From Prosthecobacter sp. (GTDB lineage: Bacteria; Verrucomicrobiota; Verrucomicrobiia; Verrucomicrobiales; Verrucomicrobiaceae): 7,541 nucleotides of DNA. Of the stretch, positions 1 to 6,701 are shown piece after piece. Location of the stretch: the NCBI GenBank assembly GCA_025869455.1, contig JAOZVT010000627.1, forward strand, positions 1-7,541, written 5' to 3'. The notes beneath the pieces are model-generated. The model saw nothing but the letters and a program-made list of their open reading frames with translations, searched no databases and had not been told where the DNA came from. Position 1 is the stretch's first letter. Every line of letters begins with the position of its first letter. A program made the position numbers and the translations under genes.

Positions 1-44
1 GTTGTCAGGTCGCTCAGCGCCGCTGCCTTGGCCGTTGCCATCGT
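1..44 (-). repeat. FIVAR-like repeat unit 4, start only
   Basis: The last residues in the window (809-822, TMATAKAAALSDLT) match the opening of the earlier units, so the array continues beyond the left edge. The number of further units and the anchor cannot be seen. Confidence 0.65.
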
Positions 45-2468
45 CTCGGTAAAGGTCGGCACCGCATCCAAAGAGGCCAGCGCCGCATTGGTCGCCGTCA
101 ATACGCCTGCCAGATTCACTGCCGCATTGATCGCGATTTGGCCATTGGCATTGGCGGTTTGAAGAGCCGTCCAGCTCTCGGGGGTGTAGTTTGCTTCCAG
201 ATAGGTCGCTACCACCAGCGCAAATTCGTTCAGTGCTGCCGACTTGGCCGCTGCCAGCGTCCCGTCCACCGTGGGTACCGAGTTCATCGCCGCCAGTGCC
301 GCGCTCCTTGCCGTCGCCACGCCTACCAGATTGGCTGCTGCCTGGATCGCTGCGTCGCCGTTCATCTTGGCGGTTGTCAGGGTCGTCCAGTTCTCGGGGG
401 TGTAGTTCGCTTCCAGATAGACCGCCAGCGCCATCGTCAGGTCAGCCTTCGCCGCCACCTTGGCCTCCGCCAGTGTGTCGGGCACCGTGGGCACCGCGTC
501 CATCGCCGCCAGAGCTGTGTCCTTCGCTGCCGCCACGCCCGCAGGATCAGTCGCCGCATTGATCGCGGCGTCGCCATCCGTCTTGGCATTGAGCAGCGCC
601 GTCCAGTTCTCGGAGGTGTAGGGGTTCGCTATAAGATAGGCCTGCCGCGTCGCCGTCAGCTCGGCCCTCGCCGCCGTCTTGACCGCCGGCAGGGTCTCAG
701 CCAGCCCGAGGTCCACCCCGAGGTGGGTTGAGCCGCCTAAAACCACAAATTCAGTCGAATTGACATAGCCGCCGACGTCACCGGACGCGCTATCGCTGTC
801 CAGCGCATCATCGCCGCCCAGCTTGGGGTCGGTGACGCGGTAATCGGTGGTGAAGTCGGTCAGATCCCAGCGGACGAATAACGTGCCCGGCTGCACCCCT
901 TCAAACAAATAGTTCCCGCTGGCATCGGTCACCGTATCGGCCACCTCAATCGGCGGTGGAAAGCCGACGGGAGGAGTTCCTGTGACCGCTGAAACCGTCG
1001 TGGCTAAGGCAATGGTGCCGGCCGCCGTGCCCGCCATGGCCCGTCCGCTGATGTCGGTCGTCGCCCCAAAGGTAACCGCCGCGCCGCCGAGGATGTTTCC
1101 CATCATGTGGGTGCCTGCCCCCAAAGAAACAGCCCCTTCCACGATCCAGTAAACATTCGCACTTTTAGCTTCGTTAGCCAAAACCACATTCCCTGTCGCG
1201 GCCGTCGTGCCAAACGCCCCGACGATCTGAATGATGAACACAGCCTCTGCATCTCCTTGAGCATCCAGAGTCATCGGGGACGCCAAAGTCGCCGCCGCGC
1301 CGATTTTATAAACACCGGGCGTTAAGGTGGAACCGCCCAGATCAAAGGCAGCCGCAGATAAGAGAAAATCCGGTGTTCGATTTTTGCCATCATTGTAAGC
1401 GATCGCAAAATCAGCCAGAGCCGTTATGACCGCCGCATGACCCGTGGCGTAAACGGTTCCTGCTGGCGAGGTGACCCCCACAGCGATGGCACCCGTGCCC
1501 GACCCCACATTGCCTGTCACATTGGCGGATCCAGAAATGGCCGCACCTGCCAGGGCTCCGAAATTAGCTGCCGTTCCAAGTTCGAGGGTCTTTTTTTCCA
1601 GCACCAGCTGCATCAAGGAAACCGGGATGTTGGCAAACCCGGTGGTTTCAGCCAGATCTTGAATGCCATTGACGTTCGCATCAAACCAGACGCGGTCGCC
1701 CACGACGGAAGGATCCACCGGCACGTTAATGGCAGTGGCCATGGCGATGGTGCCGGCAGCCGCACCGGCCAGAAGACGCCCGTTGACGATGGAGGTCGCA
1801 CCAAAGGTGACCGCAGCATTTCCGAGGATATTTCCCTCCATGGTGACACTGGCCCCCATGGAGACAGCTCCTTCTACGATCCAAAAAACATTCGCACTTT
1901 GCGCTTCGTTCGCCAAAAGCACATTCCCCACGGAGGCTGTTGCACTGAAGGCGGCTCCGATTTGGATGATGAAAACAGCGTCAGGGTCTCCTTGGGCATC
2001 CAGAGTAACCGGGGAGCCTAAAGTGGCCGCCGCGCCGATTTTACTGACACCGGGCGTTAAAGTCTTTCCGCCCAACTCAAAAGCTGCTCCGGACAATACC
2101 ACATCAGGCGTTCGGCTTTTAGCCTCACCATAAGCCGTGGCAAAATCCGTCAAAGCCGTCATGACCACGGCGTCTCCTGTGGGGTAAATGGTTCCTGTTG
2201 AGGTGATCGCCGGGGCGATGGCACCCGTGCCTGACCCCACATTTCCTTTGACCTGCCCGGTCCCCGAGATCGCCGCACCTGCCAGAGCTCCGAAATTCTT
2301 AGCCGTTCCCAGGTTAACTGGCGCAGCGGTTGCCCCCCACAACATTCCGCCAGGGACCGCCACTGTCATTACCCAGACGAAGCAACGGGACGAATGTCGC
2401 AATTTTGAAAGCACCCTCAAACCGAATGCTTTAATCGAATGGCCGTCTCTAATTTTGGAGGCTTTCAT
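1..2468 (-). CDS. Large exported adhesin with two ice-binding-like (DUF3494) domains, a split SdrD_B-like domain and FIVAR-like repeats; C-terminus beyond the window
   Basis: The minus strand is open from ATG at 2468 to the left edge: 822 codons plus 2 bases, no stop. An in-frame TAG lies five codons upstream, so this is the first ATG; no clear Shine-Dalgarno is visible. Residues 1-49 form a long basic n-region followed by a hydrophobic stretch (CFVWVMTVAVPGGMLWG) ending in GATAA, read as a signal peptide. Residues 51-245 and 295-490 are two DUF3494/ice-binding-like beta-solenoid domains (shared blocks NFGALAGAAISG, TLTPGV, TLDAQGD, AVFIIQI, WIVEGAVS, GNILG). Residues 256-286 are the first half of an SdrD_B-like domain (GDRVWFDANVNGIQD, with a calcium-loop pattern). 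Residues 508-590 are its second half (TVTDASGNYLFEGV, DPKLGGDDALDSD). From 592 onward come 72-residue Ala-rich FIVAR-like repeats. DUF3494 proteins bind ice or act as adhesins; the repeats probably form a stalk. Ligand and cell anchor are unknown because the C-terminus is missing. Confidence 0.88.
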   Translation of the reverse strand, partial: MKASKIRDGHSIKAFGLRVLSKLRHSSRCFVWVMTVAVPGGMLWGATAAPVNLGTAKNFGALAGAAISGTGQVKGNVGSGTGAIAPAITSTGTIYPTGDAVVMTALTDFATAYGEAKSRTPDVVLSGAAFELGGKTLTPGVSKIGAAATLGSPVTLDAQGDPDAVFIIQIGAAFSATASVGNVLLANEAQSANVFWIVEGAVSMGASVTMEGNILGNAAVTFGATSIVNGRLLAGAAAGTIAMATAINVPVDPSVVGDRVWFDANVNGIQDLAETTGFANIPVSLMQLVLEKKTLELGTAANFGALAGAAISGSANVTGNVGSGTGAIAVGVTSPAGTVYATGHAAVITALADFAIAYNDGKNRTPDFLLSAAAFDLGGSTLTPGVYKIGAAATLASPMTLDAQGDAEAVFIIQIVGAFGTTAATGNVVLANEAKSANVYWIVEGAVSLGAGTHMMGNILGGAAVTFGATTDISGRAMAGTAAGTIALATTVSAVTGTPPVGFPPPIEVADTVTDASGNYLFEGVQPGTLFVRWDLTDFTTDYRVTDPKLGGDDALDSDSASGDVGGYVNSTEFVVLGGSTHLGVDLGLAETLPAVKTAARAELTATRQAYLIANPYTSENWTALLNAKTDGDAAINAATDPAGVAAAKDTALAAMDAVPTVPDTLAEAKVAAKADLTMALAVYLEANYTPENWTTLTTAKMNGDAAIQAAANLVGVATARSAALAAMNSVPTVDGTLAAAKSAALNEFALVVATYLEANYTPESWTALQTANANGQIAINAAVNLAGVLTATNAALASLDAVPTFTETMATAKAAALSDLT
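45..260 (-). repeat. FIVAR-like repeat unit 3 (72 residues, 216 bp)
   Basis: This encodes residues 737-808. The core is YLEANYTPESWTAL followed by GQIAINAA and AALASLDAVPT. It is in register with unit 2 at a 216 bp period. Confidence 0.8.
261..476 (-). repeat. FIVAR-like repeat unit 2 (72 residues, 216 bp)
   Basis: This encodes residues 665-736. The core is YLEANYTPENWTTL followed by GDAAIQAA and AALAAMNSVPT. At the DNA level the segment coding for LEANYTPE is nearly identical to that in unit 3, exactly 216 bp away. Confidence 0.8.
477..695 (-). repeat. FIVAR-like repeat unit 1 (73 residues)
   Basis: This encodes residues 592-664 of the adhesin. The unit pattern is TL..AK.AA..., then YL.AN(P)YTSENW..L, then GDAAI.AA, then a final Ala-rich helix ending AAMDAVPT. 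It has one extra residue (Pro 616) compared with the following units. The YT.E.W...L core with flanking Ala-rich helices resembles FIVAR-type three-helix repeats of surface proteins. The family name is my recognition of the pattern and is not certain. Confidence 0.75.
999..1586 (-). repeat. Second copy of the intragenic duplication: DUF3494 ice-binding-like domain 2
   Basis: This encodes residues 295-490 and aligns with copy 1 from LELGTAANFGALAG to GTIALAT. It differs from copy 1 by conservative substitutions spread along its length, which points to an old duplication under selection, not a recent copy. It starts only a few residues after the SLM strand of the SdrD_B-like first half and ends shortly before that domain's second half. 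That placement is the basis for the nested-domain finding. Confidence 0.85.
1734..2318 (-). repeat. First copy of the intragenic duplication: DUF3494 ice-binding-like domain 1
   Basis: This stretch encodes residues 51-245 of the adhesin and is directly repeated 732-735 bases further along the gene (999-1586). The copies match residue by residue through most of their length, with one extra residue in copy 2 near the TSPAG turn. DNA similarity is still obvious, for example around 1880-1930 against 1140-1195. The family fold is a beta-solenoid with a flat face that can bind ice. Ice binding itself cannot be read from the sequence. Confidence 0.85.
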
Positions 2469-2551
2469 ATATTTTAGTAACTAAACATAAATCGTCTCAT
2501 TATGGAAATTATGCAATTTTAATGTTTTTTATTTATTTTTTGTATAGTCTT
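2469..2551 (-). promoter_or_regulatory. AT-rich leader of the adhesin gene with possible -10 elements
   Basis: These 83 bases separate the adhesin start from the stop of the upstream minus-strand reading frame and are very AT-rich. Read on the minus strand they contain two CATAAT hexamers (2513-2508 and 2504-2499), each one mismatch from the sigma70 -10 consensus. Neither has a recognisable -35 at 16-18 bases, so the promoter call is weak. No hairpin terminator or Shine-Dalgarno was seen. Confidence 0.25.
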
Positions 2552-3067
2552 TTAAAATTTTGATTCACCATTAAAGATAAATTTTTTTGACATATTTTTA
2601 CTATGTTTTATAAGATAATTATACTTTTTATTATCGTAGTTTTTACTATTTATAACACTCTCGATTCTCTGATATGAACTGCATTGAGTAATGTCCAGGA
2701 CCCAACGGGCCTCGCAGCTTTCCTTTTTGAACAGCACCCGCAAATCCATGGTCACTTCATGAGCCATGGCCTCCAAGTCATACGGCTTTGATCCAGGGCG
2801 GCAGGTCGTGGCCTGGTCTTGGGTCAATGGGACAAAGTTCGTCACAACCGAACCTTTTTTTGGCCTGGACCTGTCGCGAATGCAGGGGATTTGCACAATT
2901 GAGACCTGGGACCATACCCACATCACGGAAAGTACAATCAAAGCTGGTATAAAATGCAGTTGAAATTGCCTAGCCAAGCTGTCCATGCTTCCAGGCTTAC
3001 TCAACCAGCCCGTCTCCCCAATTGCGTACGCATTGCCAGCAAGTAACTGCGCGCCTGCCCCGTTCAT
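2552..3067 (-). CDS. Hypothetical single-span membrane protein, 171 residues
   Basis: I do not recognise this protein. The start at 3067 is chosen because AAGGGGAGAGA lies directly upstream on the minus strand, the best ribosome-binding site among the candidates. An alternative ATG is at 2986, giving 144 residues. A hydrophobic stretch, FIPALIVLSVMWVW (residues 39-52), looks like a membrane anchor. It is followed by a basic segment (IRDRSRPKKG) and a soluble part containing DLEAMAHEV and RWVLDITQC. Codon use looks protein-like up to about base 2690; the last 40-odd residues are Lys/Asn/Tyr-rich in AT-rich DNA and may not be native. It lies head-to-head with the dehydrogenase gene, 16 bp apart, and 83 bp upstream of the adhesin gene on the same strand. 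Without homologs it could be a decayed gene or a chance frame. Confidence 0.42.
   Translation of the reverse strand: MNGAGAQLLAGNAYAIGETGWLSKPGSMDSLARQFQLHFIPALIVLSVMWVWSQVSIVQIPCIRDRSRPKKGSVVTNFVPLTQDQATTCRPGSKPYDLEAMAHEVTMDLRVLFKKESCEARWVLDITQCSSYQRIESVINSKNYDNKKYNYLIKHSKNMSKKFIFNGESKF
2587..2614 (+). promoter_or_regulatory. Sigma70-like promoter, TTGACA-16-TATAAG, pointing right
   Basis: A perfect -35 hexamer TTGACA (2587-2592) is followed after 16 bases by TATAAG (2609-2614), five of six to consensus, and then a run of AT. Transcription would start near 2621 and read toward the dehydrogenase gene, leaving a leader of about 460 bases. It lies inside the 3' end of the minus-strand hypothetical frame, so either that frame is not real to its end or the promoter makes antisense RNA to it. 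In DNA this AT-rich a chance match is quite possible. Confidence 0.35.
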
Positions 3068-3083
3068 TCTCTCCCCTTTTCCC

Positions 3084-6000
3084 ATGATGTTTCGTTTCAT
3101 CCTCCCCTTCCTACTAGTCTCCTCAGCCCTAGCGGCGCCAGTTTCAATTTTTGATGGCAAGACGTTCAAAGGTTGGGAAGGCGAAACCACCCATGTCTGG
3201 CGGATCGAAGATGGAGCCATCGTAGGTGGCTCCATGGAAGGAAACCCCCAGAATGAGTTTCTAGCCACCAAGAAACAGTATCGGAATTTCCACCTGAAAC
3301 TGGAATACAAACTGGTGGGCAGCGAGGGCTTTGTGAATGGCGGTGTGCAATTCCGCAGCATTCGTGTCCCTGAACCACCGAATGAAATGCTGGGTTATCA
3401 GGCGGACATCGGGGCCACTTACAGCGGTTGTCTTTACGATGAATCACGGCGCAAGATCATGCTGGCCAAACCGGCTGCTGAGCTCATCGAAAAAGCAGAG
3501 AAACCCGGCGAATGGAACACCTACGAGATCATCGCTGAAGCAGAGCGCATTCGTCTGGTGGTCAATGGAGTCCGTACCGTGGACTACACGGAACGTGCGC
3601 CAGACATTGCACCGAAAGGCTTCATAGCCCTGCAAATTCACGGCAAGAACAAGGCAGTGGTTTCCTACCGAAACATCGTGATTGAAGAACTGCCAGACGT
3701 GATCGTCCCTGGAGAAAAGGACATCTTGAATCGCTTTGGCAATCCTGATGCTAGCCCGACAGCCGTGATTCCTTTCAAGGACGGAAAGTTCGAAGTCACA
3801 CCGGATGAAGTCATCGTGATGGCAGGCCAGACGAACCTCGTGCGTGAACAAAAAGCAGGTGAACTGGAAGCTGTGCTGACGAATGCCTTGATCGCCAAGA
3901 CACCTCACTTCCGCAGCATGGCCTGGGAAGGTGATACCGTTTATGAGCAATGGCGTGACCTGAACTTTGGTGACTGGAAAGGTCAGCTGCAAGCGGTGGG
4001 CGCAGGCATTGTCATGGCACAATTTGGACAAGTGGAATCCTTTGATGGCAAGGAGCGTTTGGCAGAGTTTACTTCATCATACAATCACTTGTTAGACCAA
4101 TTCAGCAGCGTCACCCCTCGCCTAGTGTTGATTGGCCCCATGCCTTTTGAAAAACCGGTGGCTTCCCATGCCCCAGACCTGACGCTGAGAAATGACGACG
4201 TGGCCGTGTATGCGAATGCGGTGCGTGACCTCGCCAAACAACGTGGTGCCATTTATGTGGACCTTTTCACGCCGCTGTCTGAACGCAACACAAGCGAGCC
4301 ACGCCTGACCGATAATGGCCTGCATTTGAATGCAGAAGGGCTGCGTGTCGTGGCTAGACTCATCGCCGGTCAACTAGGCATCTCCTCCAGCGATGCGGAT
4401 GACCTGAGCCAACTCAAGCTGGCCATTGTGGAAAAGAATCGCCTGTGGTTCGACTGCTGGCGCCCCGCCAACTGGTCCTTTGTTTATGGTGACCGTGTGA
4501 CTCAGATGTTTGGCAAACCTGCTGAAAATGCGCCGTCTCTGCGCGAAAGCTTTGAAAGCTACAAACCCCTGGTGGCCAAACAAGATGAACGCATCCACGC
4601 CATCGCCAATGGCAAACCACTGCCCCCGGAAGTGGTGGAAACCCCTGCCCCCAAGTCAGAAACGCTGACTCAGCTAACACCTGCTCAGCAAATGGCCGCC
4701 TTCACCGTTGCCGAAGGTTATGAGATCAATCTCTATGCTTCTGAAAGCGAAGACGTTGCCAAACCCACTCAGTTTTCTTGGGATGAACGCGGGCGCATGT
4801 ATGTGGCCTGTTCGCCTACCTATCCGCACACCTTGCCCGGCATCAAACCGAATGATTACATCCTGATTCTGGAAGATACCGATGGTGATGGCAAAGCCGA
4901 CAAGTCCACGCGTTTCGCGGAAGGTCTAACCATGGTGCAGGGAGTCGAGCCTGGGGACGGCGGTGTTTATGTCTGTGATTTTGATCAGATCCTGCATTTT
5001 AAAGATACAGATGGCGATGGTAAAGCTGACGTGAAACGAGTGGTGTTCTCAGGCTTTGGCATTGGTGATACTCACCAGTTAGTGAACTCCATTTGTCATG
5101 GCCCAGATGGCACCCTTTGGTTCACTCAGGGACTGCACGCCTTCTCCCGTGTGGAGACAGCGCATGGCTTGGCCGTGCTGGAAAAAGCAGGTGTGTGGCG
5201 CTTCAATACCCGCACACAAAAGATGGACGCCTTCTTCAATGGCGGCAAAGCCGGGCACAATTGCTGGGGCGTGGCCTTTGACGATTATAACCAAGTGTTT
5301 CACAAAAGTGGTGACCGCCCTGTGGGTTACTTCAGCACGCCTGGACTCATCGCCATGAAGGATCCAGATGAGTACCACCCGATCGGCGCTCTTTTTGACA
5401 CCAATCCCAAGACCAACTCCCTGGAAATCATCGGCACCCGAGCCCTGCCGGATGACATCCAAGGCTGCGCCCTCATCGGCGGGTACTTTGGCAGCGTGGT
5501 GGAATTGCACCGCTTTGAAGATGAAGGCTCCGGTTTCAAAACCACGCAGTTGCCCAAGCTGGTGACCTCTTCAGATCCCTCCTTCCGCCCGGTGGATGTC
5601 AGCGTGGGTCCAGATGGTGCCATGTATCTTTGTGACTGGTTCAATCCCGTCATTGGCCACTATCAGGCCAGTTATGCAGACCCACGCCGTGACCGCGTGC
5701 ATGGCCGCATCTGGCGGATCACCGCCAAAGGCCGCGCATCGGTGAAACAGCCAGCCTTGGCCGATATGACACCTGCGGGATTGTTAGGTCAATTGGCATC
5801 GCCTGAGCGTTGGACACGTTATCAGGCCAAGCGCCTGCTGTTTGACGGCCCAACCAATGATGTGATCAAAGCCGCTGATGCCTTTGTGGCGAAGACGACC
5901 GACGAACATCAACTCATGGATGTGTGCGGTGTTTATGAAGCCCACGAATCTCCCAATGCAGAGCTTCTTGCCCGCCTCCTGAAGGCGAAGGATGGCCGAG

Positions 6001-6701
6001 TCCGTGCCTATGGCGCACGTGTTATCGGAGCCTGGGCAGATCGTCTGCCCAACACCCTGGAGCTACTGGCGACCGCCGCGAACGATGAATTCCCACGTGT
6101 CCGTCTGGAGGCAGTCGTAGCCAGCACACGCGTGGCCAAACCGGAAGCCGTAGAAGCCGCCACCCAGGTTCTGGATCATCCTACGGACAAGTTTCTCGAC
6201 TACGCTTTGAAGCAAGCCGTGCGCGCTTTGCAGCCGGAGTGGCAGCCTGTCCTGGCCAAACTCACCTTCAATGGTAAGCCTGCCCACGCAGACTATGTGA
6301 AGAAGATTGCCGATGCCGCCCCCGCCACGGTCCACCCAGGTAAGCTCGTTTATGACGCGCTCTGCCTGAACTGCCACCAGCCTGAAGGCAAAGGCCTGCC
6401 CGGCATTTACCCCAGCATCGTCGGCAGTGACTGGGCTCAGGGAGATCCTAAACGTGTGATCAAGATCGTTCTTCAAGGCCTCAACGGCACCATCCATGTG
6501 AATGGTCAGGAGTTCAAACAGCTCGCCCCATTGCCTATGCCACCCATGGGCTTGGATGACCAACAAATGGCCGACGTACTGACCTACGTACGCTCAAACT
6601 TTGGCAATCAAGCCAGCGCCGTGACTCCAGATCAGGTCAAAGAAGTACGCGCTGCCACCAGCGAACGCAGTACCTTCTGGACAGAAGAAGAACTGAAATA
6701 A
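3084..6701 (+). CDS. Secreted multidomain sugar-oxidation protein: DUF1080 / SGNH-like / PVC-type dehydrogenase propeller / cytochrome c
   Basis: This 1,205-residue protein starts at the ATGATG at 3084. That puts a typical signal peptide (FILPFLLVSSALA, cleavage near residue 17) at the N-terminus; the longer frame from 2985 would bury it. No Shine-Dalgarno is visible. Domains in order: DUF1080/3-keto-disaccharide hydrolase, LamG-like fold (about 21-203; IFDGKTFKGWEG, GGVQFRS, GEWNTYEII); SGNH-like (about 224-432; WEGDTV, DNGLHLN); a linker typical of the PVC family (KNRLWFDCWRP); PVC-type membrane-bound-dehydrogenase propeller (about 531-882; two DTDGDGKAD loops at 598-606 and 641-649, GRIWRIT); helical HEAT-like repeats (about 891-1062); cytochrome c (about 1079-1172) with CLNCH at 1094-1098 and Met 1152 or 1155 as likely axial ligand. 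It probably hydrolyses or oxidises sugar derivatives in the periplasm and passes electrons to its heme. The substrate is unknown. Confidence 0.9.
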   Translation: MMFRFILPFLLVSSALAAPVSIFDGKTFKGWEGETTHVWRIEDGAIVGGSMEGNPQNEFLATKKQYRNFHLKLEYKLVGSEGFVNGGVQFRSIRVPEPPNEMLGYQADIGATYSGCLYDESRRKIMLAKPAAELIEKAEKPGEWNTYEIIAEAERIRLVVNGVRTVDYTERAPDIAPKGFIALQIHGKNKAVVSYRNIVIEELPDVIVPGEKDILNRFGNPDASPTAVIPFKDGKFEVTPDEVIVMAGQTNLVREQKAGELEAVLTNALIAKTPHFRSMAWEGDTVYEQWRDLNFGDWKGQLQAVGAGIVMAQFGQVESFDGKERLAEFTSSYNHLLDQFSSVTPRLVLIGPMPFEKPVASHAPDLTLRNDDVAVYANAVRDLAKQRGAIYVDLFTPLSERNTSEPRLTDNGLHLNAEGLRVVARLIAGQLGISSSDADDLSQLKLAIVEKNRLWFDCWRPANWSFVYGDRVTQMFGKPAENAPSLRESFESYKPLVAKQDERIHAIANGKPLPPEVVETPAPKSETLTQLTPAQQMAAFTVAEGYEINLYASESEDVAKPTQFSWDERGRMYVACSPTYPHTLPGIKPNDYILILEDTDGDGKADKSTRFAEGLTMVQGVEPGDGGVYVCDFDQILHFKDTDGDGKADVKRVVFSGFGIGDTHQLVNSICHGPDGTLWFTQGLHAFSRVETAHGLAVLEKAGVWRFNTRTQKMDAFFNGGKAGHNCWGVAFDDYNQVFHKSGDRPVGYFSTPGLIAMKDPDEYHPIGALFDTNPKTNSLEIIGTRALPDDIQGCALIGGYFGSVVELHRFEDEGSGFKTTQLPKLVTSSDPSFRPVDVSVGPDGAMYLCDWFNPVIGHYQASYADPRRDRVHGRIWRITAKGRASVKQPALADMTPAGLLGQLASPERWTRYQAKRLLFDGPTNDVIKAADAFVAKTTDEHQLMDVCGVYEAHESPNAELLARLLKAKDGRVRAYGARVIGAWADRLPNTLELLATAANDEFPRVRLEAVVASTRVAKPEAVEAATQVLDHPTDKFLDYALKQAVRALQPEWQPVLAKLTFNGKPAHADYVKKIADAAPATVHPGKLVYDALCLNCHQPEGKGLPGIYPSIVGSDWAQGDPKRVIKIVLQGLNGTIHVNGQEFKQLAPLPMPPMGLDDQQMADVLTYVRSNFGNQASAVTPDQVKEVRAATSERSTFWTEEELK
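6360..6374 (+). other. Heme c attachment site CxxCH
   Basis: Residues 1094-1098 read CLNCH, the covalent heme c motif, followed by QPEGKGLPG and, about 55 residues later, LPMPPMG with the probable methionine ligand. This fits the heme-binding domain usual at the C-terminus of PVC-type dehydrogenases, and it requires export plus a cytochrome c maturation system elsewhere in the genome. Confidence 0.9.

Noticed and set aside
1..720. CRISPR array suggested by regular spacing of similar sequences
   Set aside because: The period is 216 bp, the whole unit is coding and similar, and there are no short identical repeats with unique spacers.
138..731. Long plus-strand frame of 197 residues across the repeat region
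   Set aside because: It is Arg/His/Cys-rich, low-complexity shadow of the minus-strand repeat array, whose own frame gives clear domain motifs.
1570..1600. Run of seven T (seven A on the coding strand) as a possible frameshift site near the domain junction
   Set aside because: The frame reads through intact (GAA AAA AAG ACC) and both flanking domains are in the same frame. No break is visible, although the tract could be mutable.
1437..2133. Overlapping plus-strand frames opposite the ice-binding domains
   Set aside because: They translate into no recognisable domain, and the minus strand encodes two well-preserved DUF3494 domains here.
2985..3083. Upstream start at 2985 for the dehydrogenase gene
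   Set aside because: It would add 33 residues before a standard signal peptide and has no ribosome-binding site; the ATGATG at 3084 gives a normal export signal.
3444..4031. Minus-strand frame of 195 residues inside the dehydrogenase gene
   Set aside because: It lies opposite strongly supported DUF1080 and SGNH-like coding sequence and shows no domain of its own. The same applies to 5079-5510 and 6063-6566.
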